The notes beneath the pieces were generated by a model, which was not told the origin of the DNA, did no database searches, and was given only the letters and a program-made list of their open reading frames with translations. From an uncultured Christensenella sp. (GTDB lineage Bacteria; Bacillota; Clostridia; Christensenellales; Borkfalkiaceae), in assembly GCA_910578195.1 (NCBI GenBank), contig CAJTOY010000001.1, forward strand, positions 124,001 to 188,000: DNA of 64,000 nucleotides, in the 5' to 3' direction. The position numbers and the translations under genes are program-made. Positions 52,329 through 59,956 of the stretch are shown here, piece by piece (the stretch's first letter is position 1; each line of letters opens with the position of its first letter).

Positions 52329-52416
52329 TTGTATAATTTCCTCCAAAAATAAATTCGTAAGGGAAATTATACTTTAATCGAGTAATCGGCTCAATAAAGC
52401 ACGGCGGTGGGGTAGT

Positions 52417-53052
52417 TTAAACAGCTGTCGATTTGGATTCGCCTGATATTTTCAGTGCGCCATTACTTACATAAACCCACATTGATTCAAGGTCGCTTGA
52501 ACCTTTAATGTTTCTATTTGCGAGCCAGTCGGGTCCAGTAGGTCTTTCCCTTACTTCATTTAGACTGCAAGTAGAGTAGGTTTTGTACATTTCCGAAAAA
52601 ATACTGTCACAATTCGGAACGTACAGCGTATCCTTGTTCAAATCGTATATGGACTGCGTGCCGGGACTGTATATGACCGAAATGTATATCTGACAACGGT
52701 TGCTATAATCTTTCAACACAATAAAGTTCTGCGCCGACACCGCGATAGCTTTCAAGTCACCCTTTCTTTTCTCGTTTGACAGTTCGAGCCATTCAGAAAG
52801 GGGCTTATCTTCAATATTAAATTCAATGCAGAACTTCGGAAGCGTATCGTCCGTCATATCGAAAGAGAAAAGGCTAACCTTTGTTTCCGAATTCATTGCG
52901 TAGGTGCCGTTTTTCTTATCGAGTGAAAGGTACTTGGCAAATTCAGCTTGCAAGCTATCGTCATTGTCTGTACAGCCAGCAAATAAGAGTGTAAGAGTAG
53001 CCGACAGCACAGCAAAAGCAACAATTAACAATTTCTTAAACATAGATTTCAT
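52417..53052 (-). CDS. Prophage-encoded lipoprotein
   Basis: 211 residues. Signal peptide with lipobox LFAGC (Cys at about residue 27), then an acidic mature part with no recognised domain. It lies between integrase and repressor, where lysogenic conversion or superinfection-exclusion genes are often found; lipoproteins of such loci block injection by related phages in some systems. That role is inference. An alternative start at the fourth codon would not change the signal peptide. Confidence 0.7.
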   Translation of the reverse strand: MKSMFKKLLIVAFAVLSATLTLLFAGCTDNDDSLQAEFAKYLSLDKKNGTYAMNSETKVSLFSFDMTDDTLPKFCIEFNIEDKPLSEWLELSNEKRKGDLKAIAVSAQNFIVLKDYSNRCQIYISVIYSPGTQSIYDLNKDTLYVPNCDSIFSEMYKTYSTCSLNEVRERPTGPDWLANRNIKGSSDLESMWVYVSNGALKISGESKSTAV

Positions 53053-53073
53053 ACTTTTTACCCCCGTTAAAAA

Positions 53074-53490
53074 TTAGTAGCCGACAATGGCTTGAGTATT
53101 TATACCTTGCCCATTCAACATTCCTATCGTTCTGGCAAGTAAAAACGTCTTCTGGTTCTCGTTCATTACATTGTAGAGCTTTGTGAAGTCTATAAAATTC
53201 TTTTCCGAGAGCAGAGAGCCGAACTCGCTAACAAACTTTTCGGCAATATCATAAGCAGGTCGTTCCGTAAGGGACGACTTTTTTTCTTGCACTTCGTGAC
53301 CCAAAAGGAAGTCAACCGATACACCAAAGTAGTCCGACAGCTTAACAAGTGCATCTACCGAGGGGCGTGCCTTTCCGCTTTTCCACGCCTGAATGCTTGC
53401 ATTCGATAAATTAGCCGACGATTCTAACTGGCGGGCGGAAAGTCCGCGTTGTGTCATAAGTTCGATAATGATTTCAGTTGCTTTATCCAT
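53074..53490 (-). CDS. CI-like phage repressor (HTH_XRE)
   Basis: 138 residues from the ATG at 53490 with TAGGAG upstream; the longer frame from 53544 would begin inside the operator. N-terminal Xre-type helix-turn-helix (QLESSANLSNASIQAWKSGKARPSVDAL, YFGVSVDFLLG) and a helical C-terminal dimerisation region. No Ala-Gly cleavage site or Ser/Lys peptidase pair is seen, so it does not look like a LexA-type self-cleaving repressor. Two identical 12-bp palindromes next to its start are its probable operators. Confidence 0.87.
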   Translation of the reverse strand: MDKATEIIIELMTQRGLSARQLESSANLSNASIQAWKSGKARPSVDALVKLSDYFGVSVDFLLGHEVQEKKSSLTERPAYDIAEKFVSEFGSLLSEKNFIDFTKLYNVMNENQKTFLLARTIGMLNGQGINTQAIVGY

Positions 53491-53515
53491 AGTAATTCTC
53501 CTAAAAAAATAATTT

Positions 53516-53566
53516 AGGAAAATTCCTGCAAAAATAGTTGACAATGCAGGAAAGTTCCTATATAAT
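53516..53566 (+). promoter_or_regulatory. Early rightward promoter with paired operators
   Basis: Promoter TTGACA (53538-53543), 17 bp, TATAAT (53561-53566). Two copies of AGGAA-NN-TTCCT, at 53516-53527 and 53548-53559, have centres exactly 32 bp apart (three helical turns); the second fills the promoter spacer. The arms also form a larger dyad around the -35. Confidence 0.82.
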
Positions 53567-53725
53567 GATAACCAAGGTTATCAAAAAAGACGATAACCAA
53601 AACCTACCACCCCCGAAAACGCAAAGTGGGGGCAGTTTATTGGCAAGTAGGCTTTTTTGATAATTCTTTGTAGCGAAAGTATTTTACCACAAAAGTCCCT
53701 ACTTGTCAATAACCGATAGGTTATC
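53567..53725. repeat. GATAACC/GGTTATC box cluster
   Basis: GATAACC-AA-GGTTATC is a perfect palindrome at 53567-53582, a further GATAACC lies at 53592-53598, and ATAACC-GATA-GGTTAT is at 53709-53724. They flank the untranslated leader of the Cro-like gene. A second regulator, perhaps that Cro-like protein, may bind them. Confidence 0.6.
53600..53709 (+). promoter_or_regulatory. Possible attenuator in the early leader
   Basis: A hairpin with CCACCCCC/GTGGGGG and outer CCTAC/GTAGG ends in TTTTTT (53653-53658). The segment 53640-53652 can instead pair with 53697-53709 (11 of 13), forming an alternative stem. The two pairings exclude each other, as in terminator/antiterminator leaders. Confidence 0.4.
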
Positions 53726-53758
53726 AAAAGCACATTTTAAAGGAGGAAGTTCAAAAAA

Positions 53759-53956
53759 ATGGCTGTTTCCGACAGACTTAAAACAGCAAGAGAAAAGAAA
53801 GGCTTAACTCAAAGAGAAGTAGCCAGAGCAATAGGTGTTTCTCAGCCTGCTTACTGCAATTTTGAGAGCGGTTACAAAGTACCTTCTCTTGTGATAGCGA
53901 AATCTATTTCAAATGTGCTTGGGGTAAGCATTGATTATCTCGCCGAGAACGACTAA
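53759..53956 (+). CDS. Cro-like HTH_XRE protein
   Basis: 65 residues, almost wholly one helix-turn-helix domain: LKTAREKKGLTQREVARAIGV, then SQPAYCNFESGYKVPSLVIA and GVSIDYLAEND. AAAGGAGG precedes the ATG. Transcribed rightwards from the operator-controlled promoter, opposite the CI-like gene, so the pair forms the genetic switch of the phage. Confidence 0.9.
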   Translation: MAVSDRLKTAREKKGLTQREVARAIGVSQPAYCNFESGYKVPSLVIAKSISNVLGVSIDYLAEND

Positions 53957-53995
53957 GCGCGGTAATCAAAAGAAACTATTAAAAGGATTGACAAT

Positions 53996-54415
53996 ATGGG
54001 GATTAAAACTAAACACCACGAAAGTATCACTTACCGTCTTTATGACGAGCTGAAAAATCACGTCGGCAAGGAAAATGCCATCAGCGCAAAAGATTTGAGC
54101 GCAATGTTTGGTATGTCTAAACGCACGCTGCGTGTACACATTCGGGAAATCCGCAATAGCGGTGAACTCGAAAAGGTTATAGGCTCGTATAAAGGCGGTT
54201 ATTATGTTTGCACGAAAGAAGAATCGGACACCGTAACTACGCATTTGTACAAGCATGTGTTTAACCTTTTAAAAACCATTCGCACTATGGACAAAAAGGC
54301 TGGGCGCGACGGTCAAATGAAAATCAAGCTCGGCGAATTCTTCAAAGACACTTACGAACCGTTTATGGAAAATGACATTGACGACGAGGTGCCGAAGTCT
54401 GTAACGGGGGTTTAG
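53996..54415 (+). CDS. Phage winged-helix protein
   Basis: 139 residues; AAAGGA precedes the ATG. The N-terminal 65 residues look like a winged helix (YDELKNHVGKENAISAKDLS, MFGMSKRTLRVHIREIRNSG, with IGSYKGGYYVCTKEE as the wing). The rest is helical and acidic. Similar small HTH proteins sit early in many clostridial phages. Regulatory or replication role unresolved. Confidence 0.7.
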   Translation: MGIKTKHHESITYRLYDELKNHVGKENAISAKDLSAMFGMSKRTLRVHIREIRNSGELEKVIGSYKGGYYVCTKEESDTVTTHLYKHVFNLLKTIRTMDKKAGRDGQMKIKLGEFFKDTYEPFMENDIDDEVPKSVTGV

Positions 54416-54420
54416 TTGCA

Positions 54421-54708
54421 ATGGAAGGAAACTTATGCTGGAACTGCCAGCGCATTGTAAACTGTGAACCCTCAGTGCGTCCTTGCAAAAAGGGCGAGTG
54501 TTGCAGTTTCTCTCCGCTTGAAAAGAACTTGACTTGTGCGAAGTTGGCTGAATATCTCGGAACAACCGAGCAGTACATAAAGACTTTAATTCGCCGCCAC
54601 GGTCCTGACGAGATTGTCGAGAGAATGAAGAAAAAGGGAATTGACGTTAAATTTACCTATTCCGAACAGAACCTTAAATTTTACAAAGTTGCTACCGCTT
54701 GCGTATGA
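54421..54708 (+). CDS. Phage protein with Cys-rich N terminus
   Basis: 95 residues. The N-terminal half has seven cysteines (LCWNCQRIVNCEPSVRPCKK, then GECCSF), suggesting a metal site; the C-terminal half has a helix-turn-helix-like LAEYLGTTEQYIKTLIRRHG. Not recognised as a family. It overlaps the next gene by 4 bp (ATGA). Confidence 0.6.
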   Translation: MEGNLCWNCQRIVNCEPSVRPCKKGECCSFSPLEKNLTCAKLAEYLGTTEQYIKTLIRRHGPDEIVERMKKKGIDVKFTYSEQNLKFYKVATACV

Positions 54709-55355
54709 TAGGACCCTTTGAAGAAAACTCAATACAATGCGTTGACGCATACGAAGCCATAAAGCGCATTCCCGATAAGAGTATTGACTGTATTTACACG
54801 GATATACCTTACCTGTACCAACAAGGCGGTAGTGGTAGCAGTGAACTTGGCGAGAGAACAGCCAAGAAACGGTTAAGGCTTATGGGGTACGACGATTCGC
54901 GCGCCGCTTTAAATGGAATGACTTACGGCGAAATGTTAAAGCAAGCCAAAAGGGGAGAACGCGAGCAAGAAGGACAGTCCATTGAAAATGGAATTGACTA
55001 TGCAATTCTCGACGAATTCTGCAAGAAGTACGGAGGCAAACTTCCGCTCTTTATCGGAAAGACCATAACAATGCAGTCGCAGGTCGACGCGCTTGGTGAA
55101 GACGAGATAACGGACTTCCTTAGCATTGAGCCGATACTTGAACCGCTTGACTTGTCTTCGATTTTGGGTAGAACGCGTCAGCTTATAATCGGCGCGGAAA
55201 CAGGCAACCGCAAAGGTAAGGTTATTCCGCAAAAGGAATGGATAACCCGAATCGTTGAGCAAGCCGACAAGCGCGGAATAAGGGTCTTTATGAAAGGTAG
55301 CATTCGCAAGATTATGGGCGACGATTTCAGACGAGATAGGTTGATTTGGGGGTAA
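54705..55355 (+). CDS. Chimeric protein: methyltransferase N-terminal part fused to DUF5131-like C-terminal part
   Basis: 216 residues from the ATG at 54705. Residues 1-105 match the start of phage DNA amino-methyltransferases: DAYEAIKRIPDKSIDCIYTD then IPY (motif IV form D-I-P-Y) and ENGIDYAILDEFCKK. The SAM-binding FxGxG motif never appears. From about residue 112 the sequence changes to the C terminus of Gp37/Gp68 (DUF5131) proteins: FLSIEPILEPLDLSS, LIIGAETGNRKGKVIPQKEW and RVFMKGS. The junction lies near 55025-55060. It looks like a fusion caused by deletion between two neighbouring phage genes; methyltransferase activity is unlikely. Confidence 0.68.
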   Translation: MIGPFEENSIQCVDAYEAIKRIPDKSIDCIYTDIPYLYQQGGSGSSELGERTAKKRLRLMGYDDSRAALNGMTYGEMLKQAKRGEREQEGQSIENGIDYAILDEFCKKYGGKLPLFIGKTITMQSQVDALGEDEITDFLSIEPILEPLDLSSILGRTRQLIIGAETGNRKGKVIPQKEWITRIVEQADKRGIRVFMKGSIRKIMGDDFRRDRLIWG

Positions 55356-55359
55356 TGCT

Positions 55360-57165
55360 ATGTATCAAGACAACCTTCTGCGTGAAATGATAGTTGACAA
55401 CTTCGCTGGCGGCGGCGGCGCAAGCACGGGAATAGAACTTGCGCTCGGCGTGCCTGTTGACGTTGCGATAAACCACAACCCCGATGCAATAGCAATGCAC
55501 GGAGTTAATCACCCTTACACGCAACACCTTATGGAAGACGTGTGGGGTGTAAACCCGAAAGAAATTACGCAAGGGCGATCCGTAGGTCTTATGTGGCTTT
55601 CGCCCGACTGCACCCACTTTTCCAAAGCGAAAGGTAATACGCCCGTCAAGAAGAATATACGCGGTCTTGCGTGGATTGCGCTCAAATGGGCTGGAATGGT
55701 CCGTCCCCGTGTAATCATTCTTGAAAACGTCGAAGAATTTACGACTTGGGGACCCTTAAAGACTATTCGCGTAAATGGACGTTGTGTAAAAGAAATCATA
55801 AAAGTGGGAGGCAAAACTAAGTACATAACCGCCGAAAAAGGCGAAGTGCTTTCGGCAGAACAGCAGCAGTTTGAACCCGATAAAAAACGCGCCGGGCAGA
55901 CATTCAACAGATTTGTTGAGCAACTGCGCGCGCTCGGTTACGAAGTCGAATGGAAAGTGCTTAAAGCCTGCGATTACGGCGCGCCCACAATAAGAAAGCG
56001 TTTCTACCTTATTGCTCGTTGCGACAAAAAGCCTATCGTATGGCCCGAACCGACACACGGCGAAGGTAAGGGGTTGGAACCTTACAGAACCGCCGCAGAC
56101 TGCATCAACTGGTTGCTTGAATGTCCGTCCATTTTTGGAAGAAAGAAAGTGCTTGTCCCCAACACATTACGCAGAATTGCGCGTGGGCTTGATAAGTTTG
56201 TAATCAAGAACCCTCAGCCGTTCATTATGGAAATGAACTACTCGAATACGGCGCAAGACCCCGACAAACCTATGTCGACGCAGACTTCCGCAAATCACCA
56301 CTACCTTATTGAGCCTAAACTTGAAGCCAAGTACTTGGCAAAACATTACAGCGGTGATTATCAGAAGGGCGCAGACATAACAGATCCTGCGCCGACAGTA
56401 ACTGGAATTGACCACAACGCTTTGGTTTCCGTTAATCTTTCCAGTAGATACGGCGACGGTGCGGACGGTAGGGGTAGCGGTGCAGACAAGCCTATGCCTA
56501 CCATTACGGGCACGAATCACGAACACCTTATGACAGCAAACATAATGCACTATTACGGTGGCGCAGACCACGCAAGCAGTCCCGATAGCCCGTTGGCAAC
56601 GGTTACTGTTGAGCCTCGCCACTATCTCGTAGAACAGCATTTATGCGTATTGCGTAATCACATGGGGTGCTCAGATTTAAGAGAACAGTTCCCCACAGTA
56701 ACTGCAAAGGCGCACGAAGTTTTAGTAAGCACTTATCTGCAGAAAGTCGGCGTTACTCAAAATCTCGGAAAGTGGGATATGGTGCGCGACCTTTTAAACA
56801 ACTATGCGGGTTACAACATAGCTAAGGACGAACTTCTTATTTTTGAAATTGCAGGTGTGCAGTACTTTATTTCCGACGTTGGAATGAGAATGCTTGAACC
56901 CGAAGAACTGAAACTCGCCCAAGGCTTTCCCGCCGATTATTGCATTGACATAGAAAGCAAAATCGGTAAAGCGTACAACAAATCAAAACAGGTTGCAAGG
57001 CTTGGAAATGCGGTATGTCCGCCCGTTGCTACGGCTCTTGTAAAGGCGAATGTGCCCGAACTTGCGGTAGTTAAAGACAATATACCGACAATGAAAGACC
57101 TTAATCTGGAATTCGACAAAACGGCATCGGCGCAAGGTAAGCGCAAGAAAAAGGTGGCTGCGTGA
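55360..57165 (+). CDS. Phage DNA cytosine-C5 methyltransferase with internal tandem repeats
   Basis: 601 residues. SAM site VDNFAGGGGASTGIELALG (motif I), the catalytic cysteine in SPDCTHFSKAKG, motif VI as ILENVEEF, motif VIII-like APTIRKRFYLIAR and C-terminal QVARLGNAVCPPVATAL (motif X). Motif IV has D-C in place of P-C and lacks Q after it. Between VIII and X, where the target recognition domain should be, are five units of about 35-45 residues of the type P-x-x-T-[VI]-T-x-x-x-H-x-x-L (nt about 56230-56740). It methylates phage DNA, probably against host restriction. It overlaps the next gene by 4 bp. Confidence 0.88.
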   Translation: MYQDNLLREMIVDNFAGGGGASTGIELALGVPVDVAINHNPDAIAMHGVNHPYTQHLMEDVWGVNPKEITQGRSVGLMWLSPDCTHFSKAKGNTPVKKNIRGLAWIALKWAGMVRPRVIILENVEEFTTWGPLKTIRVNGRCVKEIIKVGGKTKYITAEKGEVLSAEQQQFEPDKKRAGQTFNRFVEQLRALGYEVEWKVLKACDYGAPTIRKRFYLIARCDKKPIVWPEPTHGEGKGLEPYRTAADCINWLLECPSIFGRKKVLVPNTLRRIARGLDKFVIKNPQPFIMEMNYSNTAQDPDKPMSTQTSANHHYLIEPKLEAKYLAKHYSGDYQKGADITDPAPTVTGIDHNALVSVNLSSRYGDGADGRGSGADKPMPTITGTNHEHLMTANIMHYYGGADHASSPDSPLATVTVEPRHYLVEQHLCVLRNHMGCSDLREQFPTVTAKAHEVLVSTYLQKVGVTQNLGKWDMVRDLLNNYAGYNIAKDELLIFEIAGVQYFISDVGMRMLEPEELKLAQGFPADYCIDIESKIGKAYNKSKQVARLGNAVCPPVATALVKANVPELAVVKDNIPTMKDLNLEFDKTASAQGKRKKKVAA

Positions 57166-58163
57166 TTATTCAAGGCGAGGCTCTCGAAAAACTTAAAACA
57201 TTACCGCAAAATAGCGTTGATTGCTGTGTAACCTCACCACCATACTTTCAGTTAAGAGATTACGGCGTAGAGGGGCAAATCGGGCTTGAAAAGACGGTTG
57301 ACGAGTACATAGAAAAGCTCGTCGATATATTCCGCGAGGTTCGACGTGTATTAAAGCCTGACGGCACGTTATGGGTCAACATAGCAGACAGTTACGCGGG
57401 TAGCGGAAAGGGTAAAGGACAAACAACCCCGCTTGCGAAGATACAAGCAACAAACAAAGGCATTCTCGGAACGCACAAGCACGAGCTTATAAAGCCGTCT
57501 TCTCTCGGAATGAAACCGAAAGACTTAATGGGTATTCCTTGGTTACTCGCCCTTGCATTAAGGGCTGATGGTTGGTATTTGCGACAGGACATAATTTGGC
57601 ATAAGCCGAACCCTATGCCCGAAAGCGTTACGGACAGATGCACCAAATCACACGAATACATTTTCTTGCTTTCAAAATCGGCGCATTACTACTTCGATTA
57701 CAAGGCTATTGAAGAACCAGTTGTTGACTATACGTCAAAACGTTTTAAAGAGCCGACGGAACAGACTGGTGAAAAATTACCTCGATACGGCGGTAAGAAA
57801 TACACCGAGAACCCCGATAAGTTTTACAGAACAAAGAGTGGACACGCTTACGATTTCAGACCCACACGGCGCAAACGCGACGTTTGGGACGTAACCACTA
57901 AACCATTCAAAGGTGCACACTTCGCAACATTCCCGAAAGACTTAATCAAACCCTGCATTCTTGCGGGCAGTAGAGTGGGCGGAACGGTGCTTGACCCGTT
58001 TGCAGGCAGTGGGACTACTGGCGAAGTAGCAAAGGAAAACGGCAGAGATTTCATTCTCATAGAACTTTCCCCCGAATACATTCCCATTATCAAAAAGAGA
58101 GTCGCGGGGGGGGGTACACAGATTAACCTCTTTAATCAGGGTGCCGATAGCGGCATAAAATAA
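57162..58163 (+). CDS. Phage DNA amino-methyltransferase, beta class
   Basis: 333 residues from a GTG at 57162 that overlaps the previous stop (GTGA). Motif IV TSPPY is near residue 24 and motif I, DPFAGSGTTGEVA, near residue 270; this order defines the beta class, and TSPPY rather than DPPY leans toward N4-cytosine methylation. A run of nine G (58106-58114) codes GGG near the C terminus and could slip. Two active methyltransferases side by side suggest dense protection of phage DNA. Confidence 0.9.
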   Translation: MIIQGEALEKLKTLPQNSVDCCVTSPPYFQLRDYGVEGQIGLEKTVDEYIEKLVDIFREVRRVLKPDGTLWVNIADSYAGSGKGKGQTTPLAKIQATNKGILGTHKHELIKPSSLGMKPKDLMGIPWLLALALRADGWYLRQDIIWHKPNPMPESVTDRCTKSHEYIFLLSKSAHYYFDYKAIEEPVVDYTSKRFKEPTEQTGEKLPRYGGKKYTENPDKFYRTKSGHAYDFRPTRRKRDVWDVTTKPFKGAHFATFPKDLIKPCILAGSRVGGTVLDPFAGSGTTGEVAKENGRDFILIELSPEYIPIIKKRVAGGGTQINLFNQGADSGIK

Positions 58164-58173
58164 AAACTTTCAA

Positions 58174-58458
58174 GTGAGCAAAACAATGTTTCAAATAATT
58201 TTTGTAAAAATAATCAAGCAGCCCACCATTAAGATTAAAACAAGAAGAAAGCCTATCAGTAGTGCGGTATATACCGCCATTGAAGCAAGGCACAAGAGCC
58301 TTGATTATATAGCTAACCAAGCACCGCATAGAGCCTTTGAGCACTTTTCAAAGGGTGGACTTTCAACCGAATGGTGGGATGAATTCTGGCACAATTACGG
58401 ACTTATGGAAGCCGAAAGCGCTGGAATTGCGTGTCAGGTAAAGAAATGGAAAAGGTAG
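58174..58458 (+). CDS. Small phage protein, unknown
   Basis: 94 residues if begun at the GTG at 58174, or 90 from the ATG at 58186; neither has a strong ribosome site. Basic N terminus (KIIKQPTIKIKTRRKPIS) and aromatic C terminus (WWDEFWHNYGLMEAES). It overlaps the YqaJ gene by 13 bp. Not recognised. Confidence 0.5.
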   Translation: MSKTMFQIIFVKIIKQPTIKIKTRRKPISSAVYTAIEARHKSLDYIANQAPHRAFEHFSKGGLSTEWWDEFWHNYGLMEAESAGIACQVKKWKR

Positions 58459-59117
58459 TTGAAGAATTAAAAATCAAATATAAGTCGCCCGAATGGTACG
58501 CGCTTCGCACAAAAGGGATAGGCGGTAGCGACGCGGCGGCGGTTCTTGGGTTAAGCCCTTGGAAAAAGAACACAGACCTTTGGAAAGAAAAGGTTGGCTT
58601 GGTGCAGTCGTCATTTAAAACCAACAAACGAATGGAAGAAGGTTCTTTGGCGGAAGACCCTATTGCACAGTTATTCGCTATTGAGCATGCGGACGAATAT
58701 GAATTCGTTGACTATAAGGACACAGTATTCAAACGCGGACACCGATTCGCATCGGTTGACGGTGGGCTTATTGAAAAAGCCACCGGGCGCAAGGGTGGAC
58801 TTGAAATCAAGCATACTGAGCCGAACAGCCGAAAGGCTTGGGAGCAGTGGGACGACAAAATACCAGACTACTATTACTGTCAAATACTTCATTATCTGAG
58901 TACGACAGGCTGGGACTTTTACATATTAAAGGTGCGCTTTAAAAGTTATTCGCTCGACGAGAATGGCAAGAAAAAACTTGTTATCACGGAACGAGAATAT
59001 AAGTTTGAACGCAGTGAAGAAGAAGAAAGTATCAAAGTGCTTGAAAAGGCGGAAGACGAATTCTGGCAATATGTGATAGCAAAAAAAGAACCGCCACTTA
59101 AATTACCCCCGATATAA
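58446..59117 (+). CDS. YqaJ-family viral recombinase / lambda-exonuclease-like nuclease
   Basis: 223 residues from the ATG at 58446; an in-frame GTG at 58431 is possible. SPEWYALRTKGIGGSDAAAVLGLSPW is the hallmark N terminus; the metal-binding PD-(D/E)xK core is in FASVDGGLIEKATGRKGGLEIKH, followed by YYCQILHYLSTTGWDF. It degrades one strand of double-stranded DNA to feed the RecT annealase encoded two genes downstream. Early, replication-linked phage gene. Confidence 0.92.
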   Translation: MEKVVEELKIKYKSPEWYALRTKGIGGSDAAAVLGLSPWKKNTDLWKEKVGLVQSSFKTNKRMEEGSLAEDPIAQLFAIEHADEYEFVDYKDTVFKRGHRFASVDGGLIEKATGRKGGLEIKHTEPNSRKAWEQWDDKIPDYYYCQILHYLSTTGWDFYILKVRFKSYSLDENGKKKLVITEREYKFERSEEEESIKVLEKAEDEFWQYVIAKKEPPLKLPPI

Positions 59118-59142
59118 ATAAAAAAAATATAAGGAGATTTCT

Positions 59143-59934
59143 ATGGAACAGCTTGAAGTCATTATAAAAGATGACGTAGCAAAAATGATTCCCGCAATGA
59201 TAGCGTGGAACAACGAAGAACTTTTGGAACGTGTGCAAAATGAGATTTTACCGCGCTACATGAACTTGGTTTATACCGACGAGGATATAACCCAAGCAAA
59301 AGAGGACAGGGCAGCACTTAACGCTTGGATTAAATCGCTCGACGAGAAACGACTGGAAATTAAAAAGATTTACAGCGGACCGCTCGACAAATTCACAGAG
59401 CAAGTAAAAGAAGTAATCGCCGCCGTCAAGCAAGCAACAGACAGAATCGGCGAAATTATTACCACTCACGACAATAAGGCGAAAGCGGAAAAGAAAGCCG
59501 AGATAGTCAAGTACTTCAACGAAGTTATCGGCGACCTTGCAGACCTTGTGCCTTACGAGAAAATCGAAGACACCAAGTGGTACAACGCTACTTCAAAATT
59601 CAAGGCAACAGCAAAGGCTATTGACGAAAAAGTAGGTAAGATCCGCGAGGACTTAACAGTTATTGACTCGCTCGGCGCAGCAGATACCGACGGCTTGAAA
59701 CTTTTCTACTTCCGCACTCTGAATTTGGCGCAGACAATAGAAGAAAACAAAAGGCTTAAAGAAGACCGCGCTAAGGTCGCAGAGTTGAACGCGGCGCAGA
59801 GAGCCGAAAACAGCGACAGCGAAGAAACCGAAATCACCATTCGTTTTGAAGTTAAGGGTTCGGCGGAAGACTTCCAGAAACTGGCTGCATTCCTCAATGA
59901 AAACAACATTGAGTACAGAAAAATCGAAGACTAA
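59143..59934 (+). CDS. DUF1351 phage protein
   Basis: 263 residues, AAGGAG before the ATG. Highly helical, with a coiled coil around residues 45-110 (KEDRAALNAWIKSLDEKRLE) and a small C-terminal domain (EITIRFEVKGSAEDFQKLAAFL). DUF1351 members sit between exonuclease and annealase genes in many Gram-positive phages, as here, and may assist the recombinase. Biochemical role not established. Confidence 0.85.
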   Translation: MEQLEVIIKDDVAKMIPAMIAWNNEELLERVQNEILPRYMNLVYTDEDITQAKEDRAALNAWIKSLDEKRLEIKKIYSGPLDKFTEQVKEVIAAVKQATDRIGEIITTHDNKAKAEKKAEIVKYFNEVIGDLADLVPYEKIEDTKWYNATSKFKATAKAIDEKVGKIREDLTVIDSLGAADTDGLKLFYFRTLNLAQTIEENKRLKEDRAKVAELNAAQRAENSDSEETEITIRFEVKGSAEDFQKLAAFLNENNIEYRKIED

Positions 59935-59956
59935 AAATTAAGGAGAATAAATCATT

